From the NCBI GenBank assembly GCA_025267735.1, contig CM046304.1, forward strand, positions 5,394,001-5,458,000: DNA of 64,000 nucleotides, in the 5' to 3' direction. The notes beneath the pieces were generated by a model. The model ran no database searches and had not been told where the DNA came from. It was given only the letters and a program-made list of their open reading frames with translations. Positions 1 through 8,452 of this stretch are shown here, piece by piece. Origin of the DNA: Mactra quadrangularis (taxonomy: Eukaryota > Mollusca > Bivalvia > Venerida > Mactridae). Positions within the stretch are counted from its first letter, which is position 1, and each line of letters begins with the position of its first letter. Both the position numbers and the translations under genes were made by a program.

Positions 1-2
1 AA

Positions 3-395
3 AACCATGCCGATTGCAAAGCAAATTTTGTGAACAATGACTTGTGCGTTTTACGAGCGTTGATTCGCCCTAGACTCGGCGAAATGTATCAAAGGATTGT
101 TGAGACTGAGGCCGCGGAGAATTTTCCAGAGTGTGCTAGTCTCTTGGCACAACGCAAACAAATCAATACTATGCTACCAGAGTTAAGAAAAACGTCCAGG
201 GACATTTTAAAAGATATTTTAGTATCTGTCTACTACTTGGACCGGTGCCCTCTATATAGACGTTTAATGGACACGGCAGAACGTTTGCACATAACCTCGC
301 AGCTATCTGTGCCGTTTGCGATTGCAGAGGCTATACGAATATATAAACACACTCTTAATGAGAAGCTTGTTCCGGAAAAATCCGAAGATGAGTAA
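3..395 (+). CDS. Unrecognised ORF, cut by left edge
   Basis: The reading frame is open from the first bases of the window to TAA at 393-395, so the true start lies to the left. The in-window part has about 130 codons. The visible protein is mostly helical-looking and rich in Arg, Leu and Glu, with an acidic tail ending EKSEDE. No signal peptide or membrane segment is seen. Base composition is visibly less AT-rich than the flanks, which supports real coding. A second ORF follows after about 170 bases on the same strand and no introns are evident. That compactness would fit a captured viral or large DNA-transposon gene set, but I do not recognise the family and assign no function. Confidence 0.55.
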   Translation, partial: NHADCKANFVNNDLCVLRALIRPRLGEMYQRIVETEAAENFPECASLLAQRKQINTMLPELRKTSRDILKDILVSVYYLDRCPLYRRLMDTAERLHITSQLSVPFAIAEAIRIYKHTLNEKLVPEKSEDE

Positions 396-562
396 AACGT
401 AAGAATGGGTAAAGTTTTAGTTTGTTTTAGGACTCAATTCAACATTTAGAGTCATATGAGACGAGCAAGTCACCTTAACGCTTCATTAATTTGACGACAA
501 ACACCCGACCTAGTAATATACAATATAACAACAAACCCAGAAAGAGTGAGTGAGTGTTCATC

Positions 563-871
563 ATGACTGAATACATGAAATGGGTAACACCATTAGCAAC
601 AGCAACGGAAATAGCTCAATTTCATTGGTCTAGGGAAGTAAAAAATGCACAAACACTTTTCAACTGGTGGAAACGTCAGTATCCTTTGGATACACGACGA
701 GATTGGTTGTTTTATAGCGGTCGACAGGACATTAGGTCTCATGTTGCCGCGCACGTAGGGATAAGCAAAATACGAAAAAGAGACGGTATAAACGCAAAGA
801 AAAAAGAGGAACACCCTATCAAAATAGTGTACGAAAATCTTAGATATCGCGTGACTTTTTGCAGAAAGTGA
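563..871 (+). CDS. Unrecognised small basic ORF
   Basis: This ORF has 102 codons if it starts at the first ATG (563); the frame extends three codons further up to a GTG. The protein is Trp-rich and basic. It has a WWKRQYP segment and a Lys/Arg cluster (KIRKRDG...KKKEE) near the C-terminus that could bind nucleic acid or act as a nuclear signal. I do not recognise the family. It lies 167 bases after the preceding ORF on the same strand and about 110 bases before an AATAAA signal, so the two may form a compact pair. It could still be spurious. Confidence 0.45.
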   Translation: MTEYMKWVTPLATATEIAQFHWSREVKNAQTLFNWWKRQYPLDTRRDWLFYSGRQDIRSHVAAHVGISKIRKRDGINAKKKEEHPIKIVYENLRYRVTFCRK

Positions 872-981
872 TTCACACGGGTTTTAACCCATTGATAGAT
901 AAAGGATAGTACTAATATGATGGTGTATTGAAAACTGTTGAAATATTTAAAGTCCTGTATATATATATATAATATTTTGTA

Positions 982-987
982 AATAAA
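982..987 (+). terminator. Possible poly(A) signal
   Basis: An AATAAA hexamer lies about 110 bases after the stop of the 563-871 ORF, inside an A-rich stretch and just before T/G-rich DNA. This is the expected arrangement for 3'-end formation of that ORF. The region is AT-rich, so chance occurrence is possible. Confidence 0.35.
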
Positions 988-1372
988 AATAAAACAGTTA
1001 TTTCTTGTTTGTTATTTATGTTCGAGTGAGTATCATACATTGAATAGTACTTATATATAGTAATTCTGTATTACTGAGTTTTCGCAGAGGACATGGGGGT
1101 GTAAAACCTCATACACTTTTTGCCTTTACATGCGCAATTAAGTCTAGCGCAACAGACCACGGCAGTAAACCTTATGCCTGCTAGTGGTTGAAAGAAGAGG
1201 ATACCTACTCAATATCTTTATAGATACACATTGTAGATACATTGACGCAAGATCGCATCATGTTTTTTATCAAATTTTATTTTATATTTAAATGTTGGAT
1301 ATATAGAATATGTAGATGACATACACATATACTAAATACATTCAGACTTACACTTAAAAACAATACAAAAAT

Positions 1373-1411
1373 TGTGTGTGTGTGTGTGCGTGTGCGTGTG
1401 TGTGTGTGTGT
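1373..1411. repeat. (TG)n microsatellite
   Basis: About 19 TG dinucleotides with two TGCG interruptions. An open minus-strand frame across it, giving a Thr-His run, is an artefact of the repeat. The surrounding 988-1611 shows no other feature I can support. Confidence 0.9.
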
Positions 1412-1611
1412 TGAGGATTTGAATAGCAGGGAACATTGTTGGAAGTTCTGGCATAAAACTGTCCAAAATCCTGTGACCGTTTTTCGGTGCCTTATATTGT
1501 TCCAATGTTAAAGATAACTCGTTTGTAGTAGCGCGAATTTCACTACCACACTGGGGTAGCCAAAATTGCCTTATGTCCACACACTTAAATCCTCGGTATC
1601 ATGACTATATG

Positions 1612-2308
1612 TGTATAGGTCGTTTGCGTTGAAGCTGGACCCCTAAAATCATGAAATATCTCAATAACTATCGGATGGAATTAACTCAAATTTTTTATGT
1701 GATCATAACTAGCATTTTCCTTCCCAAATCCAAAAATTCAGAATTTTTCTTCAATTACATAACATACTTCCCATAGACATGCAATGCAAATTTTTTAGCC
1801 AAAAAGCGACTTTTGTTAAATGGGTATGTGCCATAATCAGAACAGCCACATAACAGTAGATACAAAATACAAAATAATATGAGGCCCGGTTGAAATTTTA
1901 TTTGATAACAAAGTATAACAGTATATCAAAATCTATACAAATTCAACGCGTACGATTTTAAAGACGGGCCTCTGCTTTACAATTCAGTAGACCGTCGAGT
2001 GTTTATTTAAGCGGCAAATTTACAGTAAACGCACGGGACTTTGTATCAATACACTGGAAGTATGACAATGTTATAATCGGAACAGCTTATTTTACCTCCC
2101 GCCGGATTTTTGATAAAAAGTTCCAAATATTTTGCATTGTACCCTATGGAAAACTTTTTTATTTATCAATTAAAAATTCTGAAAATTTAAATCCTAGAAG
2201 GAAAAATTGAATAAAGATTGTATTAAATTTTTTAGCAAAATCGCTCTTATAGTTTGAAAGATATTTACGGTAAATAGGGATCCAGCATTAACGCAAACGA
2301 CCTATACA
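1612..2308. mobile_element. Foldback MITE, TGTATAGGTCGTTTGCGTT ends
   Basis: The left end TGTATAGGTCGTTTGCGTT is matched by its inverse at 2290-2308 with no visible mismatch. The similarity continues inwards as diverged arms of roughly 250 bases. No transposase is encoded. The left arm and centre (about 1640-2020) are recognisably related to part of the 1.1-kb units found upstream of both receptor genes: the same sequence blocks about atgaaatatctcaataac, gccataatc.aaatagc and ctgctttacaaatcagcag. The array units therefore contain half of this element family. Confidence 0.75.
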
Positions 2309-2739
2309 TTAATTAAGGAGAATGTATAACAAACTTGACTTTAACATTTTGCATAAGACCAGTATTTGTACCATGAGACTGTGAACAAAAAGAAGTCAAT
2401 TGATGGTGAAGTTATTGACTAAAGAGATTAAATTGAATGTAGAGGTTTAAATGAAGTCACATACTGTAGTTTATGTTATACTATGTAAATGTGTTTTATA
2501 CGGTCAAAACATTTTCTATGTTTATTTTTAGAATCAAATACTTAACTTTACAATAACAGACAATAAAAACAAATTCAACTCTATTTAATCAGTAAACAAT
2601 ACGTTGATGGATTAAGAAATTCACTGTGGGCTTTATTAAATAATCTATTTATTTTTAGAATTACACACTTCACACAGGACAATAAAAACAAAATCATCCG
2701 CGCATGCGCAGTCCGTGATGCCAAAGAGGCGCCTTTACT
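2309..2739. other. Unassigned, with an NRF-1-like site
   Basis: AT-rich sequence without supported genes. At about 2700-2711 it contains GCGCATGCGC, the palindrome bound by NRF-1 in animal housekeeping promoters. The region ends abruptly where the segmental duplication begins. Confidence 0.4.
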
Positions 2740-2867
2740 ACTACGGGCAAGGCTTTTTAAAATATTCTTGCAAAACAGATAGCAAGACAAAGTCGTGCTG
2801 ATGTCGAAAAGGTATGGTCTTATGTAACTCAAGGTGCCGTCACAGCTTGACCTGTACTAACAAATAA
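2740..2867 (+). pseudogene. 3' end fragment of KRBA2-like integrase gene
   Basis: The last roughly 40 codons of a KRBA2-like integrase protein: a Cys-rich tail with the pattern GQGF..YSCKT, KTKSC, stop, CRKG, LCNSRC and LTC, ending at TAA 2865-2867. It is identical by eye to 46813-46940, including an internal TGA. Upstream of 2740 the similarity to the longer copy stops, so this piece was cut off by the duplication breakpoint. Confidence 0.75.
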
Positions 2868-3298
2868 ACGTAATCAAATTAGATATGTAAAATGTATTCG
2901 TTCATTTTGTCACAAATATCCGATTATAGTCCATTATTTTTTCAACTGTCGAAGTTGAGAAAAAAACAAACAATATATATTGTTCTATGCTTACGTGATA
3001 TGTCTTGTATATGTGTTTTCTAGGTATTATTTTCAGGGCCATATGTTTGTCATGGGTTATTTACTGTGCTTATGATGTGCTTAATTAAGTTAGTAGAATT
3101 TTTACTAAAACAAAATATTTAAATAAATTTACATATTGCATTACAAACCATTATATAACATTTTAAGTCTTATGTTGAAAATACGTGTAAAATAATTGTT
3201 TTAAAACAAAGATGTAATTTTGCAATAAACTTTAGCAGTAAAAAATTTAATGTAACAATTTCATCGCTAATCGACATCATCTGTATCAACAATCAAGT

Positions 3299-3456
3299 CA
3301 GGGAATTTGTGTAAAAATGAGAAAATATTTCAGGGATTTCATGTAATCCCTAGCGATATCAGGGATTTCACGTATTCCCTAAAATCATCAGGGATTACGT
3401 GAATTCCCTTAATTTGTTAGGGATTACGTGATATCCCTGATTACACACATTCCCTG
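3299..3456. mobile_element. Small MITE with repeated CACGT palindromes
   Basis: The ends CAGGGAATTTGTGTAA and TTACACACATTCCCTG are inverted copies with one mismatch. Between them lie four imperfect palindromes of the form AGGGATTTCACGTAATCCCT, spaced at about 30 bases. Further copies are at 47372-47529 (duplicate) and 45205-45371 (opposite orientation). No protein is encoded. Confidence 0.75.
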
Positions 3457-3627
3457 TAACATATACATTGTAGTTTGCTTGAATATGCTGTCCGTATTAA
3501 TGATTTTCATAACACTTCTGAAAATTGCATAAATAATACACTTGTACATGCAGAAGAAATATCTAAAGAAAACACGTATCAACAAATTATTAGGCTTTAA
3601 ATATTTGTACTTGAAATTCCTTATTAA

Positions 3628-3981
3628 AGGTACTAGTTCACAGATTTGGTTTATTTTTCTATAATTTCAAAATACCATTCAGTGTCTGTAATAGTGTCAA
3701 AAAATTAATTCTTATTATTTCAAGACAAATTGACCTATATGTTGGAAGAAATACACAATAAAAGTAACAAAACGCACTAAAAGGGTCTATGCAGTGACAT
3801 ACAGGGTAGATATTTACTACATGATACACCATCATTTGTCGTTGGATGTGAATTTGCACTAAAATTGTCATTATCAGAACACTACTTTCCAGCTTCCAAA
3901 CAATTTTCCACTCAATTTTAATAGTGTTAGAAAAAGTTATATTAAAGTGATATTTAAGTTGAAATCTGTGAATGAGTACTT
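3628..3981. mobile_element. MITE flanked by TTAA
   Basis: The ends AGGTACTAGTTCACAGATTT and AAATCTGTGAATGAGTACTT are imperfect inverted repeats, directly flanked by TTAA at 3624-3627 and 3982-3985. TTAA target duplication is typical of piggyBac and Kolobok elements, so this is a non-autonomous member of one of those groups. Other copies are at 6496-8195, 47701-48054, 51106-51450 and a truncated one near 41535-41850. Confidence 0.75.
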
Positions 3982-4039
3982 TTAATTATATGATTTTGGA
4001 ATATACAGTATAATGCTATTGGAAAGGATGTCAATTTTG

Positions 4040-4461
4040 CAGGGCTTGAATTTAACAAAAAATGAGCTTGCAAATTTTTTGCGAGTTGATTTTATCTCAA
4101 CTCGCAAATTGAAAAAAGTCACTTGCAATTTTTCTCAAACTTTTTAATAGCATACGTAGTTATTATTCATGTATGCAATATAAAAACAAAATGGCATTAT
4201 ATTTAACTAGGGATAAAACAAGGGCGTTATTTTGGAATTGACAAAGAATATAGAACATGTTTTTACGGTGAATTTTTCATTGATACTAGTTCTATCGATT
4301 AATTTGCCGGTTTCAATACTGATTTGAGCCTCATTAGTTTTGACAGTTATTTTTTTGCATAGATTTCAACTCGCGAAAATTTGCGAGTTTAAAAAAGGTT
4401 GCTCGCAATTTTCAAAACCCACTCACATTTTGCGAGTAAGCGAGCTTAAATTCGAGCCCTG
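4040..4461. mobile_element. Non-autonomous hAT-like element
   Basis: The termini CAGGGCTTGAATTTAA and its inverse (one mismatch) bound 422 bases with several subterminal TTTGCGAGTT/CTCGCAA motifs. ATTTTG is present at both flanks. The CAGGG ends and repeated subterminal motifs are typical of hAT elements; only six flanking bases match rather than the usual eight. The duplicate is at 48113-48534. Confidence 0.65.
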
Positions 4462-4861
4462 ATTTTGGTTTTGGTCCATCATTTAAATACAGTACAAGGA
4501 TTTTCTTCATTGGTTAGATTCAGAAAAAGAGCTTTGGTCATTAGGGAATCATAGAACATAGAAAATTACAGAATTTTTCCATTTTGAAGGAATAAAAAGG
4601 GGAAGGTTGGTGTCTAAATGACATAGGAGCTTTTTATAAAGTATCATTAAATTATTAGCACAGGGAATTATAAACTATAATTAAATTCAATCTATGATCG
4701 TTATGAAGTACTTAGTTAAAAATAAGGGACTTAATCCAATTTTAAAAAAATTCTACTTAAAAGTTTTGACTGTTTTTAACATCTTTATAAGAATGTCTGT
4801 CCTTTTTGTTAAATAAATATACATATAAATCTATGCTGTCATTGCAATACTAAATGATTAG

Positions 4862-5090
4862 TCAGTGAGCGTGGTCGAGCAGTTATGATATTGGACAGGT
4901 AATCAATGGATAGCAAGTTCCATGTTGGGTCAGAAGATACACATTGATTTGAATCACATCCATATCCAACCTGTTTGTTTCTTTGAGTGAGAAATTATCT
5001 GTTCCACTCTGTACTGGGGGAACCAGGAAGCAGGTTCGAGATAGATTAATCTTAGTTGTAAGAACTTGTTTCATAATTCAGCTCTAATGT
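4862..5090 (+). mobile_element. tRNA-derived SINE
   Basis: It starts with a tRNA-like head: an A-box-like GTGGTCGAGCAGTTA near 4870 and a B-box-like TTTGAATCAC near 4950. The tRNA-unrelated part contains CTGTACTGGGG and GCAGGTTCGAG and ends near the TTCATAATTCAG tail. The better preserved duplicate at 48935-49160 reads GTGGTCGAATGGTTA and GGTTTGAATCACA. The head resembles a Ser/Leu-type tRNA but cannot fold as an intact tRNA gene. Confidence 0.6.
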
Positions 5091-5162
5091 ATTCGTATAA
5101 ATATAATTTATAAAAGTATGGAAAGAATTTGTCAGTGTACTGAGCAAGATGGAATTATATAA

Positions 5163-5316
5163 TTGTTAAATTCTATTTAATTGTCAGTAGCTCATACACT
5201 AGCTCCGCTGATTTAAATAATTACATCAGTACTTCAGTACTCACAATCAATAAAGATATATTTATATCAGTGGAGTTAATGTATGCCCCACTGACAGTTT
5301 TTTGAAATTTAACAAT
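5163..5316. mobile_element. Hairpin MITE
   Basis: Two imperfect inverted arms of about 55-60 bases (GTTAAATT...GCTCCGCTGAT and ATCAGTGGAGTT...AATTTAAC) fold onto each other around a short AT-rich loop. The duplicate is at about 49238-49390. The sequence from 5317 to 6020 has no supported gene. Confidence 0.6.
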
Positions 5317-6029
5317 ACAGTGTGAGACTTGGATGTTATATTGTCGTACAGATGTAGGGAGGCTTTGTGAGAGTATAATCATGAACAATTTCATGTTTTT
5401 ATTAAAACAATTTATTTATAAATTTGTGATATTTTTTACTTTATCTATACATATTTCACATTTTGATTAGAGCTAATAAAATAATAAGAAAAAATGTGTT
5501 AGTTTTGTAACCTATTTGCACCTTTTATATTCAAATTCCTATTTAAACTATGCATTGCTTTTACATAAATACAATGTAGTCCATTATACACAAATCATTA
5601 AATTCAAACATTTCTTCGACTCAATCTAACTATGTCCTATCTCTAATTTTGAAAAATGAGATAAACTTCCCAAGCGATTTGTATGACGTTGTTCTGTCTT
5701 CTAAAAAATGTTTCGTGACTATGATGACAAACAGCCCAATCCGCCAATCGTACATTATCATATCATCACACATTTTCTCTGCTCAAAGTGTAAACATTGC
5801 TTTACGTCCAGACCATCGGTATAGCAGTTGGCTCAGTGTCCTTGAGCAATCATGTGGTCAGAACGCCCACTATCATTTTACAGCCTCTTTTTCCTTAATT
5901 CAATACAAAAAGTTATAGTTGTTTTACTGTTTATTTAAATTTTGGATATATCATACTAAATTATTAATATTAAAATTGACTGCATATTATAACATATCAG
6001 TAAGAGCTTTTGTCCAGTAAGAGTTTTTG

Positions 6030-6312
6030 TTGGGTTTAATGCCGTAGCAACACATTGCATAGGTCATATAACGGCGGTCAGTCAACCTACTCACTCATGG
6101 AAAGGCTAAATCTCTGGATTTAGCTGTTTACCAACTACTAAGCGCATACTTTCGTCAGTGACTGACAACTGCTTTACATAATTAACAATCATAGGTGGGC
6201 CGTAGAAATAATTTTATGACCTAGCTTCACGAAAGTATGCCCCGCCCGGGAATCGAACCCACTACCCCTCGATCAGTAGACTTGCATGCTACCAATTAAG
6301 CTAGCTGTGCGT
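6030..6312 (-). mobile_element. tRNA-derived SINE, family 1
   Basis: Read on the minus strand it begins with a tRNA-like head (A-box-like TAGCTTAATTGGTAGC, B box GGGTTCGATTCC) at the right. It runs through a conserved core (AGCTAAATCC.GAGATTTAG, GGAA..GTGAGTAGG) and ends near GTTGCTACGGCATTAAACCC. Copies or pieces are at 33618-33865, 40795-40965 (other strand), 50645-50940, 61150-61415 and 63712-63955. Confidence 0.8.
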
Positions 6313-6495
6313 TTTTTCTGTTTAGTGAAATAAATATTTTTCTGGACTAAATGTCCATTGCAAATAAGGTTTGTCATATAGATTGTCGTTAGGGATCTAT
6401 GGTCATACAGCGTCTATGGTCAACAACTAATGACTTAAACAAACACACGTTTTCGACTATGTTTTGTTTCTAGCCTAATAATATGATGACATTAA

Positions 6496-8195
6496 AGGTA
6501 CTAGTACACAGATATGGTTTATTTTTTCTATAATTTTAAAATACCATTCAGTGTCTGTAATTGTGTCAAAAATAAATACTGTATAGCGGGTATTATCTGC
6601 GGGGGTTTTATTTTGGCTTTATTGGCGGAAAATGAAAATGCGCCAAATATAAACACCGCGAATACAAACCCCCGCAGTATTAAGTCGCCGCCATATGGTT
6701 TGCAAAGGGACATCACTCTTAATAAATTTTGTATTAAAAAAATATGTATGTATCAACTCCCTTAAAAACAAGAATTATGTAGTGAATTAGGAGAGATTTA
6801 TTATGTAAATGAACTAAATTTGGTATTTTGAATAACACAAAGGAATTGATTCAAGTTATGTATGGAGCAAACGAAAATACAGACAGACAACACATTCATT
6901 CTAACAATTAGACGACAGGTTCCATCAAAACTCGGTTACGAAACTCGACGACGCTGTCGCCATTTTGTTTTCTTTATAAACCCGTATGCCGGTCATTTCC
7001 GAATCTTCACGAGTTTAGCTCAAACACTAATGGGTTTTTCGTAAAAAACAAAGTCATCTTTAGTATTGCAATTAATTTAATTGCTTGCTATCAAACCGAA
7101 GACAAATTTCTCATCACCTTATTTAACAAATTGAGTAAAAATGAGCGGAGTAAGTGTTTATGTAGCTTATTATTTATTGATATTCAAAAGAAAACTTTTT
7201 TCAAATTCATTTGTAGATTAGAAATCTAACGTCACGTGACGACGCTTTATAATTGATATAGTCTGTTTAAAGACTCCACTAGGTGGGTTAATTGTACATT
7301 GTTTGTGACAAGCTGTTAATTTTACAATTTGTTGGACCTTGATCAATGGATTTAGGTAAATTTTTAAGGAGTGTGTGGCCGCAAACTTTAATACCGATAA
7401 TTTTTAACAAAGACAAATGCGTTATTCACGACTATAAACAAACGTGAAAATTTTGATTGTTCATTACAACTAATTGTTACTATTATAAGACTCTCGCGAG
7501 TTTGGCTTACTTATGCAATTGTCGAACGATCAATCAAACTAAGCGGCACCCAGGTAATATTTTTAACAAAAACATTCACATTCAATGGCGATTCTTGTCA
7601 CATTATTAAAGTTGTTCCCGTCAATACATCGTCATAGAAATAGATAATCTGCCGTGCAAGCGTTGGTTTTTCACACGTCCGCTAAGATTATGCAACTTTG
7701 GTGACAATTAGTTAATTCAAATATTTAAAAGTCGCGGTCGGTAGTGACCGCCTATAAAGGTAAATAAACCTTTTTTGTGGAAATGACAGAGTTATGTACC
7801 TTTGACCCTCTTTTACCGGGAGGTTTAAAATTGGCGCTCAGAGTAATTTCCGCCAATATTTAGCATCGCCAATACAAAACTCTCTTGTTTACGCGAAATT
7901 TTTGCCCCGCAGAAATAACCCGCTATACAGTATTTATTTTAAGACAAACTGACATAAATGTTGCAGAACATATACTACGAGTATAAAGGTCACAAAAATA
8001 TGCACTAAAATTGTTTATACCGTGACATACGGGTCGATATTTACTAAATGAAACGCCACCATTAGTAGTTGTATGTCAATTACATTAAAATTGTCATTAT
8101 CAGAAAACTACTTTCCAGCTTCTAAAAATGTTTCCATACAATTTTGATTGTTTAGAAATGGTTGATATTCAAGTTAAAATCTGTGAATGAATAGC
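6496..8195. mobile_element. TTAA MITE split by a later insertion
   Basis: A second copy of the 3628-3981 family, flanked by TTAA at 6492-6495 and 8196-8199. Its interior is interrupted by the TA-flanked element 6579-7930. The copy at 51106-51450 in block B lacks that insertion and shows the original sequence. Confidence 0.75.
6579..7930. mobile_element. TA-flanked transposon, CTGTATAGCGGG ends
   Basis: The ends CTGTATAGCGGGTATTAT and its inverse (ATAACCCGCTATACAG) bound 1352 bases. TA lies at 6577-6578 and 7931-7932, and the corresponding site in block B is empty. TA duplication fits a Tc1/mariner-like non-autonomous element. The right subterminal region repeats the GGGG...CGC-rich end. The interior (about 6930-7160) is less repeat-like and includes a TATAAA near 6975 and ATG AGC GGA followed by GTAAGT at 7141-7155, which could be a captured promoter and first exon. 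Confidence 0.75.
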
Positions 8196-8199
8196 TTAA

Positions 8200-8452
8200 A
8201 TAGTGCTTAAAATAACTATTTTTTTCTCTGCCCAGTAAAAACGTAATTTTGCTAGACCGTATGTCCAGCGTTGGGCGCGATATGATCTTTTTGTGTTGGT
8301 GCGCCGTAAAACCCAATCAAACAAACAAACAGTATGCCCAGTGCTGATGAAATTTCTTTTTGAAGACCAACAATGTTAAAGAAAAATAAACCAAAATCCT
8401 GTAAAAATTTCAGGCAACATATGCTGTTAAAGATATGAATAGTCTTGTATTA
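8200..8452. other. 3' flank of receptor gene A
   Basis: The sequence after the stop codon (minus strand) contains a short (CAAA)n tract of three to four units at about 8316-8330, which is greatly expanded in block B. No minus-strand AATAAA is visible close to the stop. The 3' UTR end cannot be placed. Confidence 0.4.

Noticed and set aside
1332..1580. Minus-strand ORF with a Thr-His run
   Set aside because: Driven by the TG microsatellite.
3330..3456. CRISPR-like array of regularly spaced palindromes
   Set aside because: This is eukaryotic DNA; the units vary, spacers are not unique inserts, and the whole is a MITE with inverted ends found three times.
6240..6312. A tRNA gene (also at 12325, 50870, 63895)
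   Set aside because: A and B boxes are present, but the cloverleaf is broken and the sequence is attached to a repeated core, so these are SINE heads.
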